From the NCBI GenBank assembly GCA_050633585.1, contig JBOEGT010000021.1, positions 7,895 to 71,894 on the forward strand: a DNA stretch of 64,000 bases. The letters run 5' to 3'. Positions 9,107 to 18,089 of the stretch are shown piece by piece (the first letter of the stretch is position 1; every line of letters begins with the position of its first letter). Under the pieces are notes generated by a model, which did no database searches, was not told the DNA's origin, and saw only the letters and a program-made list of their open reading frames with translations. This DNA comes from CALKZN01 sp050633585 (GTDB lineage Bacteria > Pseudomonadota > Gammaproteobacteria > Arenicellales > Arenicellaceae). The position numbers were made by a program, and so were the translations under genes.

Positions 9107-9778
9107 ATGACTATTAAAGCAATTTTGTTGGATCACGACGGGACATTAGTTGATTCTGAGCCTTCTCATTTCAAAATGTGGGAGAAAGTTCTGAAGTCTT
9201 ATGGCGTAGATTTGACGATGGATGATTACAAGCAGAATTATGCCGGTGTTCCCACGTCGACCAATGCGGTTGAAATGGTGAAAAACTACCCGTCTGTGAA
9301 TGTGGATTCATCTATCTTAGAAGATGAAAAAAATATCGCGACTCGACGATTTTTATCGAGTGATGCCTTCCCACTAATGGACGGCGCAAAAGAAGTTATC
9401 CAGTACTTCAAAGAGGCAGGTCTTAAAATTGCCGTGGTGACTGGCGCAGGAAGAGAAGGTATTGAAGCAACGATTAAGTCAAACGGTTTACATGACTTTT
9501 TATCGGTTGTCGTATCAGGAGATGATGTTGAAAATAGCAAGCCTTCGCCAGATGTTTATTTAAAGGCAATGGAACAGCTTGGGGTGGATTCTTCAGAGTG
9601 TATTGCTATTGAAGATACTGAAAATGGTTCGAAAGCGGCGGTGGGAGCGAATGTTCCCTGTGTGGCAGTGCCAAATGAAATGTCTAAGCAGCATGATTTT
9701 AGTCAAGCTTTAGGTGTATTTGATGATCTCGGTCAAGCTAAAGCATGGATTTCAAAGAATTATCTGGCGTATATTTGA
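9107..9778 (+). CDS. HAD-superfamily phosphatase (beta-phosphoglucomutase-like)
   Basis: A 223-residue haloacid-dehalogenase family protein starting at the ATG at 9107, which has GGAGGAG a few bases upstream; an upstream ATG at 9053 in frame lacks one. Motif I is LLDHDGTLVDSE (the second aspartate of DxD present), motif II is in VVTGAG, motif III is the lysine of ENSKPSPDVY, and motif IV is AIEDTENG. The helical cap between motifs I and II matches the YqaB/beta-PGM subgroup, which dephosphorylate or isomerise small sugar phosphates. Substrate unknown. Confidence 0.85.
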   Translation: MTIKAILLDHDGTLVDSEPSHFKMWEKVLKSYGVDLTMDDYKQNYAGVPTSTNAVEMVKNYPSVNVDSSILEDEKNIATRRFLSSDAFPLMDGAKEVIQYFKEAGLKIAVVTGAGREGIEATIKSNGLHDFLSVVVSGDDVENSKPSPDVYLKAMEQLGVDSSECIAIEDTENGSKAAVGANVPCVAVPNEMSKQHDFSQALGVFDDLGQAKAWISKNYLAYI

Positions 9779-9807
9779 TCGTACTGTGGTGTGTGTTTTT
9801 TATTTGT

Positions 9808-10188
9808 TTATGTGGCAGATAAGATGAAAATGCTCACCCATGATCCAATGCTAATTAACCAAACAAGCGACCGGAGTGTCGCTTGGTTGGTGATATAAAA
9901 AATACCATGAAGAAGCCTGCAAGCGACAAATAATAAGGCGAAATTATTGAGTGTATTGGCGTTTATATTGCCGATATGACTAGCGATAATCACTGCCGCA
10001 GCAAAGGCTGGAAATGCTTCGAAACTATTCGATTGCGCCCAGTTGGCTCGCTGTCCCCAGCCTTCAAGTTGATTTAAGAAGTGTCTGGGTTCGTGGTTGT
10101 TAAAATTTGGTGTAGAGATTTTTGCAAGGCCTGCCCATAAATAGGGCATTAGAGCAGTGATGAAAACACACCAATAAGCAATTGTCAT
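9808..10188 (-). CDS. MAPEG-family membrane protein
   Basis: A small membrane protein of 126 residues with four hydrophobic segments. The text around WAGLAKISTP, NFNNHEPRHF and RANWAQSNSFEAFPAFAAAV is the hallmark of the MAPEG family (membrane-associated proteins in eicosanoid and glutathione metabolism), including the conserved N-x-x-E-x-F/P element. The ATG at 10188 is preferred because a start at 10206 would overlap the upstream cinA-like gene; the chosen start lies 5 bp after that gene's stop, so the two are probably translationally linked. Bacterial members have no settled role. Confidence 0.82.
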   Translation of the reverse strand: MTIAYWCVFITALMPYLWAGLAKISTPNFNNHEPRHFLNQLEGWGQRANWAQSNSFEAFPAFAAAVIIASHIGNINANTLNNFALLFVACRLLHGIFYITNQATLRSLVWLISIGSWVSIFILSAT

Positions 10189-10193
10189 GATGA

Positions 10194-11015
10194 TCACTCG
10201 TCGCAAGCACTCGTCGCAAACAACGCCTCTTCGCCGACTTCACCGTCAACGACTTTACCGCCGAGGTCTGAGAGTGTTTTTTTCAGTTGTTTAACGGAAG
10301 AAGACAGTGAGTCTTCGTCACTGCTGCGGATAATGAGGCTAACAATATAGCCTTTTTTGCCTTGACGATCTTTTGGGTAGCTACCAATGTCAATTTTACC
10401 CTGAAAAGAATGTTGCAACGTCTTGAGGTGTTCGGCGATTAAACCTTCTGGCAAGTCAGTTGTGAGTGCGCTACTTTTTACAACGGCTCCGCCTTGTAAT
10501 AACGGTAATATCCCTTCTAGCATATTACGCATGATGCGAGGGACGCCAGCCATGACATAAACGTTCTCCATGCAATAACCTGGCGCCATTGAGACTTCAT
10601 TTTTGATTAGCGTCGCGCCTTCAGGAGTATGCGCCATACGCTGACGAGCAGTATTAAACTCAATATCTTTAGACGCATAGAAATCAGCCAATAATTTAAA
10701 GCCTATCGGATGAGGCGTGTTGGGAACACCAAAAGCTTTCGCAATACACTCTGAGGTGATGTCGTCATGGGTGGGTCCAATGCCCCCCGTGGTGAAAACG
10801 TAGTCATAGCGATTTCTCAGTGCGTTGATCGCATCAACAATATCGTGCTCTATGTCAGCAACAATACGAACTTCTTGGAGTTGTATGCCACGTAAGCCTA
10901 GCTCAATGCCTAAATGCTTAATGTTGGCGTCTTGAGTTCTGCCTGAAAGAATTTCATTGCCAATCACTAACATTGCTGCAGTGACTGTAGAAGGTGTTTT
11001 TTGTGTCATATTCAT
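10194..11015 (-). CDS. CinA-like molybdopterin-binding domain protein
   Basis: A 273-residue protein carrying the MoaB/Mog fold of CinA: MLVIGNEILSGRTQDAN at the N-terminus, then FTTGGIGPTHDDIT, the family's phosphate-binding loop. It lacks the C-terminal nicotinamide nucleotide amidase domain (PncC) of full-length CinA. Such short forms are often annotated competence/damage-inducible, but no competence function is established for them; some CinA proteins have ADP-ribose pyrophosphatase activity. It is followed by the MAPEG gene in a tight pair. Confidence 0.85.
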   Translation of the reverse strand: MNMTQKTPSTVTAAMLVIGNEILSGRTQDANIKHLGIELGLRGIQLQEVRIVADIEHDIVDAINALRNRYDYVFTTGGIGPTHDDITSECIAKAFGVPNTPHPIGFKLLADFYASKDIEFNTARQRMAHTPEGATLIKNEVSMAPGYCMENVYVMAGVPRIMRNMLEGILPLLQGGAVVKSSALTTDLPEGLIAEHLKTLQHSFQGKIDIGSYPKDRQGKKGYIVSLIIRSSDEDSLSSSVKQLKKTLSDLGGKVVDGEVGEEALFATSACDE

Positions 11016-11093
11016 GCTGCCTAGTTTACCTGTAGAAATGTCAAGATATAATGCTTAACTAACATTTGAATCAACTTTTATAGGCTATTTTCT

Positions 11094-11648
11094 ATGGATG
11101 CATTAACTGTATTGCAACAACGTGTTTCTTCAGCCATTTTAGAAGAGCCGGCACCGACTCAAGATCAACTTAACGAAATGTTTAAAGCGGCATTGCGTGC
11201 CCCAGACCATGGTGCTTTGACCCCATGGCGATTTTTGACGATTGAAGGGGAAGCACGCCAAACGTTTTCAGACGCATTGTATGCTATCAGGGAAGCGGAG
11301 GGGGTGACTGGCCGTGGCTTAAATAAGATGAAAACCATTGGTTTACGTGCTCCCTTAATTGTAGTGGTCATCGCTAGTTTGAAAGACAGTGAAAAAATCC
11401 CGGATGTTGAACAAGATTGGTCTGCTGTCGCGGCGGCACAAAACTTGATTTTAGCCGCTGAAGCACAAGGGTTAGGGGCTATTTGGCGTTCAGGTTGGCC
11501 AGCGTTTCATGATGGAGTGAATCAATTGCTGGGTTTATCTGAAAAAGAAAAAGTGGTCGCTTATGTGTATATAGGGCAACGGCCTGAAGTACGTCGACCT
11601 ATCACACCATTAGCAGTTGAAGACTTTGTTTCTTCATGGAATGGATGA
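11094..11648 (+). CDS. nitroreductase family protein (YdjA-like)
   Basis: A 184-residue flavoprotein of the nitroreductase fold. The opening DALTVLQQRVSS, then FKAALRAPDHGALTPWRFL, is the FMN-phosphate binding pattern of the YdjA subgroup (R-x-P-D-H-G-x-x-x-PWRF). The C-terminal GLGAIWRSGWPAF and YIGQRPEVRRP also fit. YdjA-type enzymes are the smallest nitroreductases and use NAD(P)H to reduce nitro compounds or quinones; the natural substrate is uncertain. It ends 2 bp from the convergent tatD stop. Confidence 0.88.
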   Translation: MDALTVLQQRVSSAILEEPAPTQDQLNEMFKAALRAPDHGALTPWRFLTIEGEARQTFSDALYAIREAEGVTGRGLNKMKTIGLRAPLIVVVIASLKDSEKIPDVEQDWSAVAAAQNLILAAEAQGLGAIWRSGWPAFHDGVNQLLGLSEKEKVVAYVYIGQRPEVRRPITPLAVEDFVSSWNG

Positions 11649-11650
11649 TT

Positions 11651-12460
11651 TTAAATAGAGAGTATAGAGCGAGTATTGGCGGTGGTTATCGCAGCAATTT
11701 CTTGCGCTTTTTCAGTGCGAATTTCAGTCAGAGCCTCTAAAACGAAAGGTATGTATTCTGGACTATTACGCTCACCATGATGTGGTTCGACAGTCATGTC
11801 AGGTGAATCAGTTTCAAGCACAATAGCCTCCAGTGGAAGTTCTTTGGCAAGTTGGCGTAATTTTCTTGATCGTTGAAAGGTCAGCATGCCGCCAAAACCT
11901 AATTTGAAGCCTAAATCCAGATAAGATCTTGCTTGTTGCATTGAGCCATTAAACGCATGGGCAATCCCGCCTCTAATGCAATGCTTTTTTAATATAGATA
12001 ATGTTTTGTCATGGGATTTTCTTGTATGCAATATCACGGGCAGATCATGCTTTTGCGCGAGGAATAGCTGTTGTTCAAATAAATGGATTTGTGTTGTTTG
12101 ATCTAATTCAGGTAGAAAAAAATCTAAACCAATTTCTCCAACGGCAACGACTTTTCTGGCGGCAAGCAAGGCGTCGAGTCGTGTGATGTGCTCCTCAAGG
12201 TGTTGACTTAAAAAGATGGGATGCATACCCAGCGCGCAGTGTAAGGACACGTTGCTATGTGGTGTGTGTTGCTCACACAAGTGTAGTAAATTTTCCCATG
12301 TTGCTGCAGTAACGCCAGGTATAACAATGTCGGAGACACCTAATGCTTCACACCTGTTCATGACATCATTACGATCCTTATCAAAAGCAGCAAAGTCTAA
12401 GTGACAATGTGAATCGATCAGTGCGTGAGTGCTTGTTTTCATAGGTGGTGCAGCAGTCAT
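11651..12460 (-). CDS. TatD-family metal-dependent hydrolase
   Basis: A 269-residue amidohydrolase-like protein. Metal ligands are visible: DSHCHLDF (H-x-H) near residue 17, EIGLDFF, LHTRKSHD, and the C-terminal LETDSPD. These are the TatD DNase/YcfH signatures. Members act as 3'-5' exonuclease or D-aminoacyl-tRNA related hydrolases; which applies here cannot be told. The start ATG at 12460 gives an eight-residue leader before the conserved HALIDSH; a start at a later Met is possible. Confidence 0.88.
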   Translation of the reverse strand: MTAAPPMKTSTHALIDSHCHLDFAAFDKDRNDVMNRCEALGVSDIVIPGVTAATWENLLHLCEQHTPHSNVSLHCALGMHPIFLSQHLEEHITRLDALLAARKVVAVGEIGLDFFLPELDQTTQIHLFEQQLFLAQKHDLPVILHTRKSHDKTLSILKKHCIRGGIAHAFNGSMQQARSYLDLGFKLGFGGMLTFQRSRKLRQLAKELPLEAIVLETDSPDMTVEPHHGERNSPEYIPFVLEALTEIRTEKAQEIAAITTANTRSILSI

Positions 12461-12601
12461 TATGTAAACGCCAACGTTAAATGCTTAGATAAAAGGTATA
12501 ATGCCGAACGATTTGCAGACTAGCAAATTGATAGATTACCATTTGGGCGCTCATTGGTGGTTGATTAAAAATCACCAGAGCCATTAGTACGGCAAAATAA
12601 T

Positions 12602-13402
12602 ATGTCTGAACTCGACGCAATGCAAAAAGTCACACACCCCCCACGCCGATTTACTGGGCTGTACTCCTTGTATGGTGAGCAGGGTTTAGCCAATTTACAA
12701 AAATCTCACGTTGTTGTCATTGGTGTTGGCGGTGTTGGCAGCTGGGCCGTTGAAGCTTTGGCGCGGAATGCCATTGGTCATATTACGATGATTGATATGG
12801 ATATGGTGGCTGAATCCAATATTAATCGACAGCTTCCAGCGATGCATTCAACGGTTGGTAAAGATAAAACCATAGTTTTAAAAGAGAGGGTGATGGATAT
12901 TAACCCCGATTGTCAGATTGATATCATTGATGATTTTGTGTCAGTGACAAATGCGACTGAAATTTTGCCTAAACAGGCTGAGTATGTCTTAGACTGCATT
13001 GATAACTTTCGGGTGAAGGCCGCTATCATTGCACACTGTAAGCGAAAAAAAATGCCCGTATTGACTGTCGGTGGTGCTGGTGGTCAAGTTGATCCGACTA
13101 GAATTCAGCAAGTTGATTTAAGTCGTACGCAGCATGATGCCTTGTTTGCTAAAACACGAAAACTGTTGCGGCAAGATTACGACTTTGCGCGTAACCCTAA
13201 ACGCACATTTGGCGTGCCATGTGTCTATTCTGATGAGCAAGTGAGTTATGCAGATGGTCATGGTGGCCTAACTAAGCAAAAGCCTGAATCAACAGGATCG
13301 GGCTTGTCTTGTGCGGGTGGTTTAGGTTCATCGATGCAAGTGACGTCGACATTTGCAATGGTGGCCGTGGCCCGAATTGTGAATGATTTGATTGAGGTAT
13401 AA
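12602..13402 (+). CDS. tcdA: tRNA threonylcarbamoyladenosine dehydratase
   Basis: A 266-residue E1-like protein (ThiF/MoeB superfamily). The ATP-binding GxGGVGS loop is VVIGVGGVGSWAVEALAR (residues about 38-54), followed by MIDMDMVAESNINRQ with the conserved arginine, and KERVMDINPDCQ. This is YgdL/CsdL/TcdA, which cyclises t6A37 to ct6A in tRNAs reading ANN codons using ATP. The C-terminal GLGSSMQVTSTFAMVAVARIVNDL is also typical. Next gene starts 6 bp downstream; likely one transcript. Confidence 0.92.
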   Translation: MSELDAMQKVTHPPRRFTGLYSLYGEQGLANLQKSHVVVIGVGGVGSWAVEALARNAIGHITMIDMDMVAESNINRQLPAMHSTVGKDKTIVLKERVMDINPDCQIDIIDDFVSVTNATEILPKQAEYVLDCIDNFRVKAAIIAHCKRKKMPVLTVGGAGGQVDPTRIQQVDLSRTQHDALFAKTRKLLRQDYDFARNPKRTFGVPCVYSDEQVSYADGHGGLTKQKPESTGSGLSCAGGLGSSMQVTSTFAMVAVARIVNDLIEV

Positions 13403-13408
13403 TGGAAT

Positions 13409-14959
13409 ATGAGTATGACAAAATTGCATAAAAAGATGCCGATCGTATTGGCGACCTTGAATGCTCGCTACATCCATACCTCTTTTGGCCTACGTTATCT
13501 AAAAGCAAACTTAGGAGAATTAGAAGCACAGACGGAAATTGTTGAGTTCACATTGGAGCCAAAGCCTGAAGATATTGCTGAAAAACTGCTTTCTTATGAG
13601 CCGGAAGTCTTGATGATGAGTGTTTATATTTGGAACACTGTTCAAACGGAAGCTGTCTTAGGTATTGTGCGTTCTCTGCGTCCGGATTTGCTAATTGTCG
13701 TAGGTGGCCCTGAAGTAAGCTATGAAACAGAAACACAAAATATTTTTTCTTTAGTCGATTATGTGGTTTCCGGCTGGGGAGATATCAGTGCCGCAGAACT
13801 TTGTCGGCAATTATTATCCGGTGAACGACCTAGTGAAAAAGTGATTAAAGGTGAACAGCCCAAGTTATGTGATATCAAGATGCCTTATCACTTATATACC
13901 GATGAGGATGTGCGTAATCGCGTGATTTATGTTGAAGCTTCGCGTGGGTGTCCTTATAAATGTGAGTTTTGTTTGTCCGCTCTTGATAAAACGGCTTGGC
14001 CATTTGACATAGATCTATTTCTGGCTGAAATGGATAAACTCTACCAACGGGGAGTCAGGCAGTTTAAGTTTGTGGATCGTACGTTTAATCTGAATATTAA
14101 AATTAGCTTGAGAATTCTAGAGTTCTTCTTGGAGCGCATGGATGACGATATGTTTTTGCACTTTGAGTTAATTCCGGATAATTTACCTGACGCGTTAAAA
14201 GAAACGATTCAAAAATTTCCGGAAGGAAAATTGCAATTTGAGATTGGTATCCAAACCTTTAATCCTGAAGTACAAAAACTCATTTCACGTCGGCAAAAAA
14301 ATGATAAAGCGGAAGACAATTTACGATGGTTGCGTAATGAAACCTCGGCTTACTTGCACACAGATTTAATTTTTGGTCTGCCGAGCGAAGGCATGGAAAG
14401 TTTTTCAAAGAGTTTTGATCTACTGTATTCTTTGAAACCTCACGAAATTCAATTGGGTATCTTAAAAAGACTCAAAGGTTCGCCGATTATTCGTCACTCT
14501 GATGAGTATCAACTGCGATTTAATCCAAATCCTCCCTACAATATCTTATCAACTCGGGATGTGGGTTTTTCTGAAATGCAGCAAATGAATCGTTTTGCGC
14601 GTTTTTGGGATATGTTGGCGAACTCTGGGCGATTTCGCGCATCATTGCCGCTTTTACTGGAGAATGCGGAGAGAGAAAGTTCTCCGTTTAAAAACTTCTT
14701 ACGCCTGAGTGAGGAGATATATGCAAGGCTGCAACAAACGCATAAAATTTCCTTATTACGATTGTTTGATGTGGTGTTTGATGTCGGCGTTGAAGTGATG
14801 CGGGTCGAAGAAATGACTTTATTGGAAGCCATTAAAAGCGACTTTCAGCGCTCAGGACAAAAATCCCTCCCTAAGTGCTTAAAAAAGGCTGGGAATGTCT
14901 CGGTAAAGTCTATGCAGGGTGATGCTGCTAGAGGAAACCAGCGTCAATTACGCCATTAG
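13409..14959 (+). CDS. B12-binding radical SAM protein (DUF4080 type)
   Basis: A 516-residue protein in the order B12-binding domain, radical SAM core, C-terminal DUF4080. The N-terminal Rossmann-like domain (residues about 10-140) contains YIWNTVQTEAVLGI and VVGGPEVSYE; the CxxxCxxC cluster motif is RGCPYKCEFCLS (residues about 180-191). It should bind a 4Fe-4S cluster and S-adenosylmethionine and use cobalamin, but its reaction is unknown. GAGGT lies about ten bases upstream of the ATG at 13409. It follows tcdA closely. Confidence 0.88.
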   Translation: MSMTKLHKKMPIVLATLNARYIHTSFGLRYLKANLGELEAQTEIVEFTLEPKPEDIAEKLLSYEPEVLMMSVYIWNTVQTEAVLGIVRSLRPDLLIVVGGPEVSYETETQNIFSLVDYVVSGWGDISAAELCRQLLSGERPSEKVIKGEQPKLCDIKMPYHLYTDEDVRNRVIYVEASRGCPYKCEFCLSALDKTAWPFDIDLFLAEMDKLYQRGVRQFKFVDRTFNLNIKISLRILEFFLERMDDDMFLHFELIPDNLPDALKETIQKFPEGKLQFEIGIQTFNPEVQKLISRRQKNDKAEDNLRWLRNETSAYLHTDLIFGLPSEGMESFSKSFDLLYSLKPHEIQLGILKRLKGSPIIRHSDEYQLRFNPNPPYNILSTRDVGFSEMQQMNRFARFWDMLANSGRFRASLPLLLENAERESSPFKNFLRLSEEIYARLQQTHKISLLRLFDVVFDVGVEVMRVEEMTLLEAIKSDFQRSGQKSLPKCLKKAGNVSVKSMQGDAARGNQRQLRH

Positions 14960-15020
14960 GCTTTTAGCCCAAGCCTTTAAGCTGGTAGAATGTGGCGTTT
15001 ATTTTATTAAGAGAGAGAAC

Positions 15021-15503
15021 ATGAACATTGCAAAAGACTTAGTTGTCGCCATCGACTACACGTTAACAAACTCTGAAGGTGAAGTGATTGATTCATCTGA
15101 AGGTGGCGAAGCATTGCATTATTTGCATGGCGCCGGCAATATTATTGTTGGTTTGGAAAATGAGCTTGAAGGGAAAAAAGCAGGCGATAGTTTGTCGGTT
15201 GATGTTCAAAGCGATCAAGCGTACGGAAAACGCATTGAAGAGCTAGTTCAAGAAGTGCCTAAAGATGCGTTTGGTGAGTTGGGTGATATTGAAGTTGGCA
15301 TGCGCTTTCAAGCCGAAACTGAACAAGGCCCGGTACCTGTTGTTGTGACAGCATTAACTGATTCAACGGTGACTGTTGATGGCAATCACCCCTTAGCAGG
15401 ACAAGATTTGCATTTTGATGTAACAATTAAAGACGTGCGTGAAGCATCGAAAGAAGAGTTAGATCATGGCCATGTTCATGGACCTGGTGGGCATCAGCAC
15501 TAA
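15021..15503 (+). CDS. FKBP-type peptidyl-prolyl isomerase, SlyD-like
   Basis: A 160-residue FKBP of the SlyD group. The start is the ATG at 15021 after GAGAGAGAAC; an upstream in-frame ATG at 14919 lies inside the preceding gene and adds unrelated residues. The core begins VAIDYTLTNSEGEVIDSS and includes the flap with YLHGAGNIIVGLENEL and YGKRIEELVQEVPK. The C-terminus is rich in histidine (DHGHVHGPGGHQH), as in SlyD proteins that bind nickel and other metals. Acts as a cytosolic chaperone/prolyl isomerase. Confidence 0.9.
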   Translation: MNIAKDLVVAIDYTLTNSEGEVIDSSEGGEALHYLHGAGNIIVGLENELEGKKAGDSLSVDVQSDQAYGKRIEELVQEVPKDAFGELGDIEVGMRFQAETEQGPVPVVVTALTDSTVTVDGNHPLAGQDLHFDVTIKDVREASKEELDHGHVHGPGGHQH

Positions 15504-15526
15504 TTATTGTATTCATCATAGAATGC

Positions 15527-15570
15527 AAAAAAGGCGCTCCTTTCTTTAATATAAAGGTAGCGCCTTTTTT
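15527..15570. terminator. Rho-independent terminator between slyD-like and cysC genes
   Basis: AAAAAAGGCGCTCC (15527-15540) pairs with GGTAGCGCCTTTTTT (15556-15570) around a short A/T loop. Flanking A- and T-tracts let it work for both convergent genes. Confidence 0.85.
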
Positions 15571-15588
15571 ATATGTCTTAATAGCGGA

Positions 15589-16200
15589 TTACGGGGTTTT
15601 GATGATGTTATTTTCAATGCAATAGTGAATCACTTGATCCACGCATGCTTGGATATCTAGCGCGTCGGTGTTTAACGTTAGTTGAGCATTCTCAGGTTCT
15701 TCATACGGCGATGAAATACCTGTAAAGTTGTTGATTTCACCTTTTCTTGCCTTGGCATATAAGCCTTTAGTATCGCGTTTTTCACAGACTTCTAGTGGGC
15801 ACTTAATATAGATTTCACTGAAGTCTTCTTCAGCTACCAAGTTTCTGGCGATTTGTCGATCTGAACGAAAAGGAGAAATAAAAGCCGTTAAAATCACAAC
15901 GCCAGATTCCATGAACAACTTTGCTGTCTCGCCAATACGGCGAATATTCTCTTGGCGGTCAATCTCGTTGAACCCTAAATCTGAGCATAATCCGTGGCGA
16001 ATGTTGTCGCCATCTAGCACCATAGTTAATATGCCGCGTTCATGTAAAGCGGCTTCTACAGCCGCAGATATAGTTGACTTACCCGCCCCTGAAAGGCCAG
16101 TAAACCATAAAATAGCCCCGCGATGTTTATTTAAACTTTCTCGTTGTTGCCTGGTAACGGATTGTTGTTGCCAGACAACGTTTTCAGATTTTTTATCCAT
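15589..16200 (-). CDS. cysC: adenylyl-sulfate (APS) kinase
   Basis: A 203-residue APS kinase. The P-loop is FTGLSGAGKST (residues about 33-43), followed by LDGDNIRHGLCSDLGF with the conserved DGDN and RHGL substrate loop, and later FISPFRSDR and EIYIKCPLEVCEKRD. It phosphorylates APS to PAPS, the sulfonyl donor for sulfate reduction and sulfation. CysD, CysN and CysH are not adjacent. It lies 23 bp after the etfA stop on the same strand, so it may be co-transcribed with etfBA; that pairing looks fortuitous. Confidence 0.93.
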   Translation of the reverse strand: MDKKSENVVWQQQSVTRQQRESLNKHRGAILWFTGLSGAGKSTISAAVEAALHERGILTMVLDGDNIRHGLCSDLGFNEIDRQENIRRIGETAKLFMESGVVILTAFISPFRSDRQIARNLVAEEDFSEIYIKCPLEVCEKRDTKGLYAKARKGEINNFTGISSPYEEPENAQLTLNTDALDIQACVDQVIHYCIENNIIKTP

Positions 16201-16223
16201 CGAGTGTGTGGATGTATTTCGTG

Positions 16224-17147
16224 CTATAAATTGTCTGTGATTTCAGGGACGGCATCAAATAGATCGGCTACCAAACCGTAATCGGCAAAGTTGAAAATAG
16301 CGGCTTCTGGATCTTTGTTAATCGCTACGATAACTTTACTATCTTTCATGCCCGCGATATGTTGCGCCGCACCAGAGATGCCTGCCGCGATATATAACTC
16401 AGGCGCAACAACGACACCTGTTTGCCCGACTTGTTTATCGTTAGTGATATAGCCAGCATCTACGGCAGCACGTGAAGCGCCAACCGCAGCACCTAACTTA
16501 TCCGCTAATGCCTCGATAATGGCGAAGTTGTCTTTGCTGCCAACACCGCGTCCGCCCGATACAACAACTTTTGCTGTCGCGAGGTCTGGGCGTTCAGATG
16601 TAGCAATTTCCTGGTTTTCAAAATTGGATAATCCTGTGATATCACTAGCAGGAATTTTTTCAATACTTGCAGAACCGCCTTCACCAGCAGTTTCAAAGCT
16701 TACTGTTCGAATAGTGATAACTTTTTTTGCATGCAAAGCTTGTACAGTGGCAAGTGCATTGCCTGCATAAATTGGTCGGATAAACGTGTCGTTAGAAACG
16801 ATGCCCGTAATGTCTGAAATTTGCGCGACATCTAGTAAGGCGGCAACTCTAGGCGCGAGATTTTTACCAAAGTTAGTCGCTGGCGCTAAGATATGTTCAT
16901 AATTTTCAGCCAGTGTCGTGATCAATGGTGTTAGCTCTTCGGCTAGTTGATGTTGATAATGAGCTGCATCAGCATGTAGCACTTTGTTGACACCGTTAAT
17001 AGAGGCAACTGCATCAGCAACATCAGTGCAGTTTTCTCCAGCTACTAGAACATCTACATCGCCCAGTTTGATGCCCGCGGTGATGGTGTTTAAGGTAGAA
17101 GGATTAAGTTCGTTATTGTTGTGTTCGGCAATAATTAATACACTCAT
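16224..17147 (-). CDS. etfA: electron transfer flavoprotein, alpha subunit
   Basis: A 307-residue ETF-alpha. The C-terminal FAD-binding region shows VVSGGRGVGSKDNF, GASRAAVDAGYI, then GQTGVVVAPELYIAAGISGA and HIAGMKDSKVIVAINKDPEAAIF, the standard FAD domain of the alpha chain. With EtfB it takes electrons from acyl-CoA or amine dehydrogenases and hands them to ETF:quinone oxidoreductase. etfB precedes it by nine bases. ETF could also serve the DMGDH-like enzyme at 37 kb, but that is only a family-based possibility. Confidence 0.95.
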   Translation of the reverse strand: MSVLIIAEHNNNELNPSTLNTITAGIKLGDVDVLVAGENCTDVADAVASINGVNKVLHADAAHYQHQLAEELTPLITTLAENYEHILAPATNFGKNLAPRVAALLDVAQISDITGIVSNDTFIRPIYAGNALATVQALHAKKVITIRTVSFETAGEGGSASIEKIPASDITGLSNFENQEIATSERPDLATAKVVVSGGRGVGSKDNFAIIEALADKLGAAVGASRAAVDAGYITNDKQVGQTGVVVAPELYIAAGISGAAQHIAGMKDSKVIVAINKDPEAAIFNFADYGLVADLFDAVPEITDNL

Positions 17148-17156
17148 GATCTACTC

Positions 17157-17915
17157 CTAAATGACGTTTGCTTCATCGCGAAGCTTTTCAATAAGTTCAG
17201 AAACGTTTTCTACAGTGATGCCAGCCTTTCTTGTGGGTGGCTCTTCTACTTTTAGCACCGTGAATCCTGAGGCAAGAGAGTCATCATTAATACCGTAATC
17301 AGCAAAGGTTTTTACATCCAATGGTTTTTTCTTCGCTTTCATCATATTTGGTAATTTGATGTAGCGAGGTTCATTTAAGCGGAGATCTGTCGTTAAAATG
17401 GCAGGCATTTTTAAGCGTAACGTTTCTAAGCCGTTGTCTATTTCTCGAGTGACTTTCACGGTGTCGCCATCGATTGTTTGTTCTGAAATAAAAGTGCCTT
17501 GAGACCAACCTAGCAGTGCGGATAACATTTGCCCTGTTTGATTGTTGTCATTGTCAATGGCTTGTTTGCCCATCAAGACTAATCCGGCATCTTCGGCATC
17601 AATGACGCCTTTGAGAACTTTGGCGATTGATAGAGGTTGTAATTCACTATCGCTATCAATTCTGATAGCTCTATCAGCGCCAATGGCTAATGCACTGCGC
17701 AGTGTCTCATCGCTGCTGGCGTCGGCAATTGTCACAACAATGACTTCACTCGCCGTGCCGGCTTCTTGGAGCTGGACTGCTTCTTCAACGGCAATTTCGT
17801 CAAATGGGTTCATCGACATTTTTACACCGTCAGTATCAACCCCGGTTTCATCGCTTTTGACGCGAATGCTGACATAAGGGTCAACTACGCGTTTGATAGG
17901 TACAATTATTTTCAT
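17157..17915 (-). CDS. etfB: electron transfer flavoprotein, beta subunit
   Basis: A 252-residue ETF-beta with the typical opening MKIIVPIKRVVDPYV, the SMNPFDEIAVEEAV signature and the AMP-binding region around DAEDAGLVLMGKQAIDNDNNQTG. It forms the heterodimer with EtfA. The pair is read leftward with etfB first, as usual. Confidence 0.95.
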   Translation of the reverse strand: MKIIVPIKRVVDPYVSIRVKSDETGVDTDGVKMSMNPFDEIAVEEAVQLQEAGTASEVIVVTIADASSDETLRSALAIGADRAIRIDSDSELQPLSIAKVLKGVIDAEDAGLVLMGKQAIDNDNNQTGQMLSALLGWSQGTFISEQTIDGDTVKVTREIDNGLETLRLKMPAILTTDLRLNEPRYIKLPNMMKAKKKPLDVKTFADYGINDDSLASGFTVLKVEEPPTRKAGITVENVSELIEKLRDEANVI

Positions 17916-18089
17916 TTGTTTGGCCTTGCTCGAACATCGTTGAAAGGTTTTGGCAATGCAATGTTTTTGTTTGAAAGCTTGCCTTGTAAAGGTTAGGCAT
18001 TATAGCGCCTAAATTTAGTCGTCGCTATATGCAAAAAAAGCTTAAGCGTCGTTGGTGAATCGTTGGTTAAAATGAGGCACTCTTAGACA